This document shows, in pieces, positions 4,873-5,080 of a stretch of 5,080 bases of DNA. The stretch's first letter is position 1; each line of letters starts with the position of its first letter. Below the pieces are notes generated by a model. That model was not told the DNA's origin. It ran no database searches and was given only the letters and a program-made list of their open reading frames with translations. This DNA comes from Anaerolineales bacterium (GTDB lineage Bacteria; Chloroflexota; Anaerolineae; Anaerolineales; UBA4823): contig JALHTN010000227.1 in the NCBI GenBank assembly GCA_022865865.1, positions 1 through 5,080 on the forward strand, read 5' to 3'. A program made the position numbers and the translations under genes.

Positions 4873-4917
4873 ATCCTTGAAATTAGTATCCTCTTGGAAG
4901 CAATTAGCGCGCTTTTT
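4865..4917 (+). terminator. Terminator whose stem includes the synthase stop codon
   Basis: CGCGCTAA (4865-4872) contains the last codons and TAA of the synthase gene and pairs perfectly with TTAGCGCG (4904-4911). The loop is 31 bases. C and five T's follow (4912-4917). The stem is short and the loop long, so I hold it moderately; a ribosome reaching the stop would cover the left arm, making termination depend on translation. Confidence 0.55.
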
Positions 4918-5012
4918 ATCCCTCCTGACATCGGTCTGCTTGAGAGTCCACAACCTCCTCAAAATTTCCAACCTAAGAATCTGCTTATTCAGGGTACTCT
5001 CCTACCATAGGA

Positions 5013-5018
5013 TATAAT
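5013..5018 (+). promoter_or_regulatory. Consensus -10 box, possible promoter for a gene beyond the window
   Basis: TATAAT at 5013-5018 within GGATATAATGAT is a perfect -10 hexamer. No good -35 lies at the usual distance (TTCAGG at 4988-4993 is 19 bases upstream). The rest of 4918-5080 has no reading frame or structure I can support, so this stretch is probably the leader of a gene starting after the window. Confidence 0.3.
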
Positions 5019-5080
5019 GATCTTCAGGAAACAATCACCATCACATCAATCAGATTTTGGAGCGTTCTCATACCAAGCAC

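Noticed and set aside
1..5080. CRISPR arrays, insertion sequences, tRNA or rRNA genes
   Set aside because: No regularly spaced repeats, no transposase-like frame with terminal inverted repeats, and no tRNA cloverleaf or rRNA signature were found on reading both strands.

Overview
The window looks like a bacterial chromosome segment with moderate G+C, and every gene I can support is on the + strand. The gene content and the style of the proteins (a CPBP protease ending in HYLIDGR, an eight-helix protein with an FIDEVGKFITQTNDYFF segment, a CrtI-type desaturase next to a squalene/phytoene synthase) remind me of Chloroflexota, especially Anaerolineae. That is recall of family style, not a search, so I hold it only moderately.

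Layout: (1) 11-232 is a small Met/Cys-rich acidic protein, possibly starting before the window. (2) 282-606 is a frame-broken small membrane-protein locus, possibly a remnant of cobalt-transporter cbtB/cbtA genes, closed by a strong terminator hairpin (614-653). (3) 678-1535 is a CPBP-family intramembrane protease with all three catalytic motifs, split by one in-frame TGA at 1014-1016. (4) 1661-2707 is a polytopic membrane protein of about 349 codons, split by one in-frame TAG at 2147-2149. A terminator follows at 2810-2850. (5) 2882-3144 holds an operator-like cluster of half-sites, a promoter, a strong ribosome binding site and a 51-aa single-helix protein with a Cys/His-rich tail, followed by an elaborate hairpin (3192-3247). 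(6) 3256-3582 holds a second promoter related to the first and a TusA-family sulfur-carrier gene ending at a TGA where the family normally has Trp. (7) 3598-3965 is the 3' remnant of a CrtI-type desaturase joined directly to the tusA sequence, with a further internal deletion and frame change. (8) 3979-4872 is an apparently intact squalene/phytoene synthase gene, whose stop lies in a terminator stem. (9) 4873-5080 has no gene; a good -10 box suggests a promoter for something beyond the edge.

How the parts fit: the desaturase and synthase would normally act in sequence in carotenoid or related C30/C40 isoprenoid synthesis, but here only the synthase is whole. The two small Cys-bearing proteins and the TusA remnant suggest a metal or sulfur theme, and the last two sit behind similar promoter sequences.

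The main message is gene decay: at least four of the seven loci carry a nonsense codon, frameshift or deletion junction while the surrounding protein sequence stays recognisable. The three nonsense codons can each be explained by one G:C to A:T transition. Either this is a recently decaying accessory segment, or the assembly has errors. I found no convincing new defence system, CRISPR array, mobile element, rRNA or tRNA.
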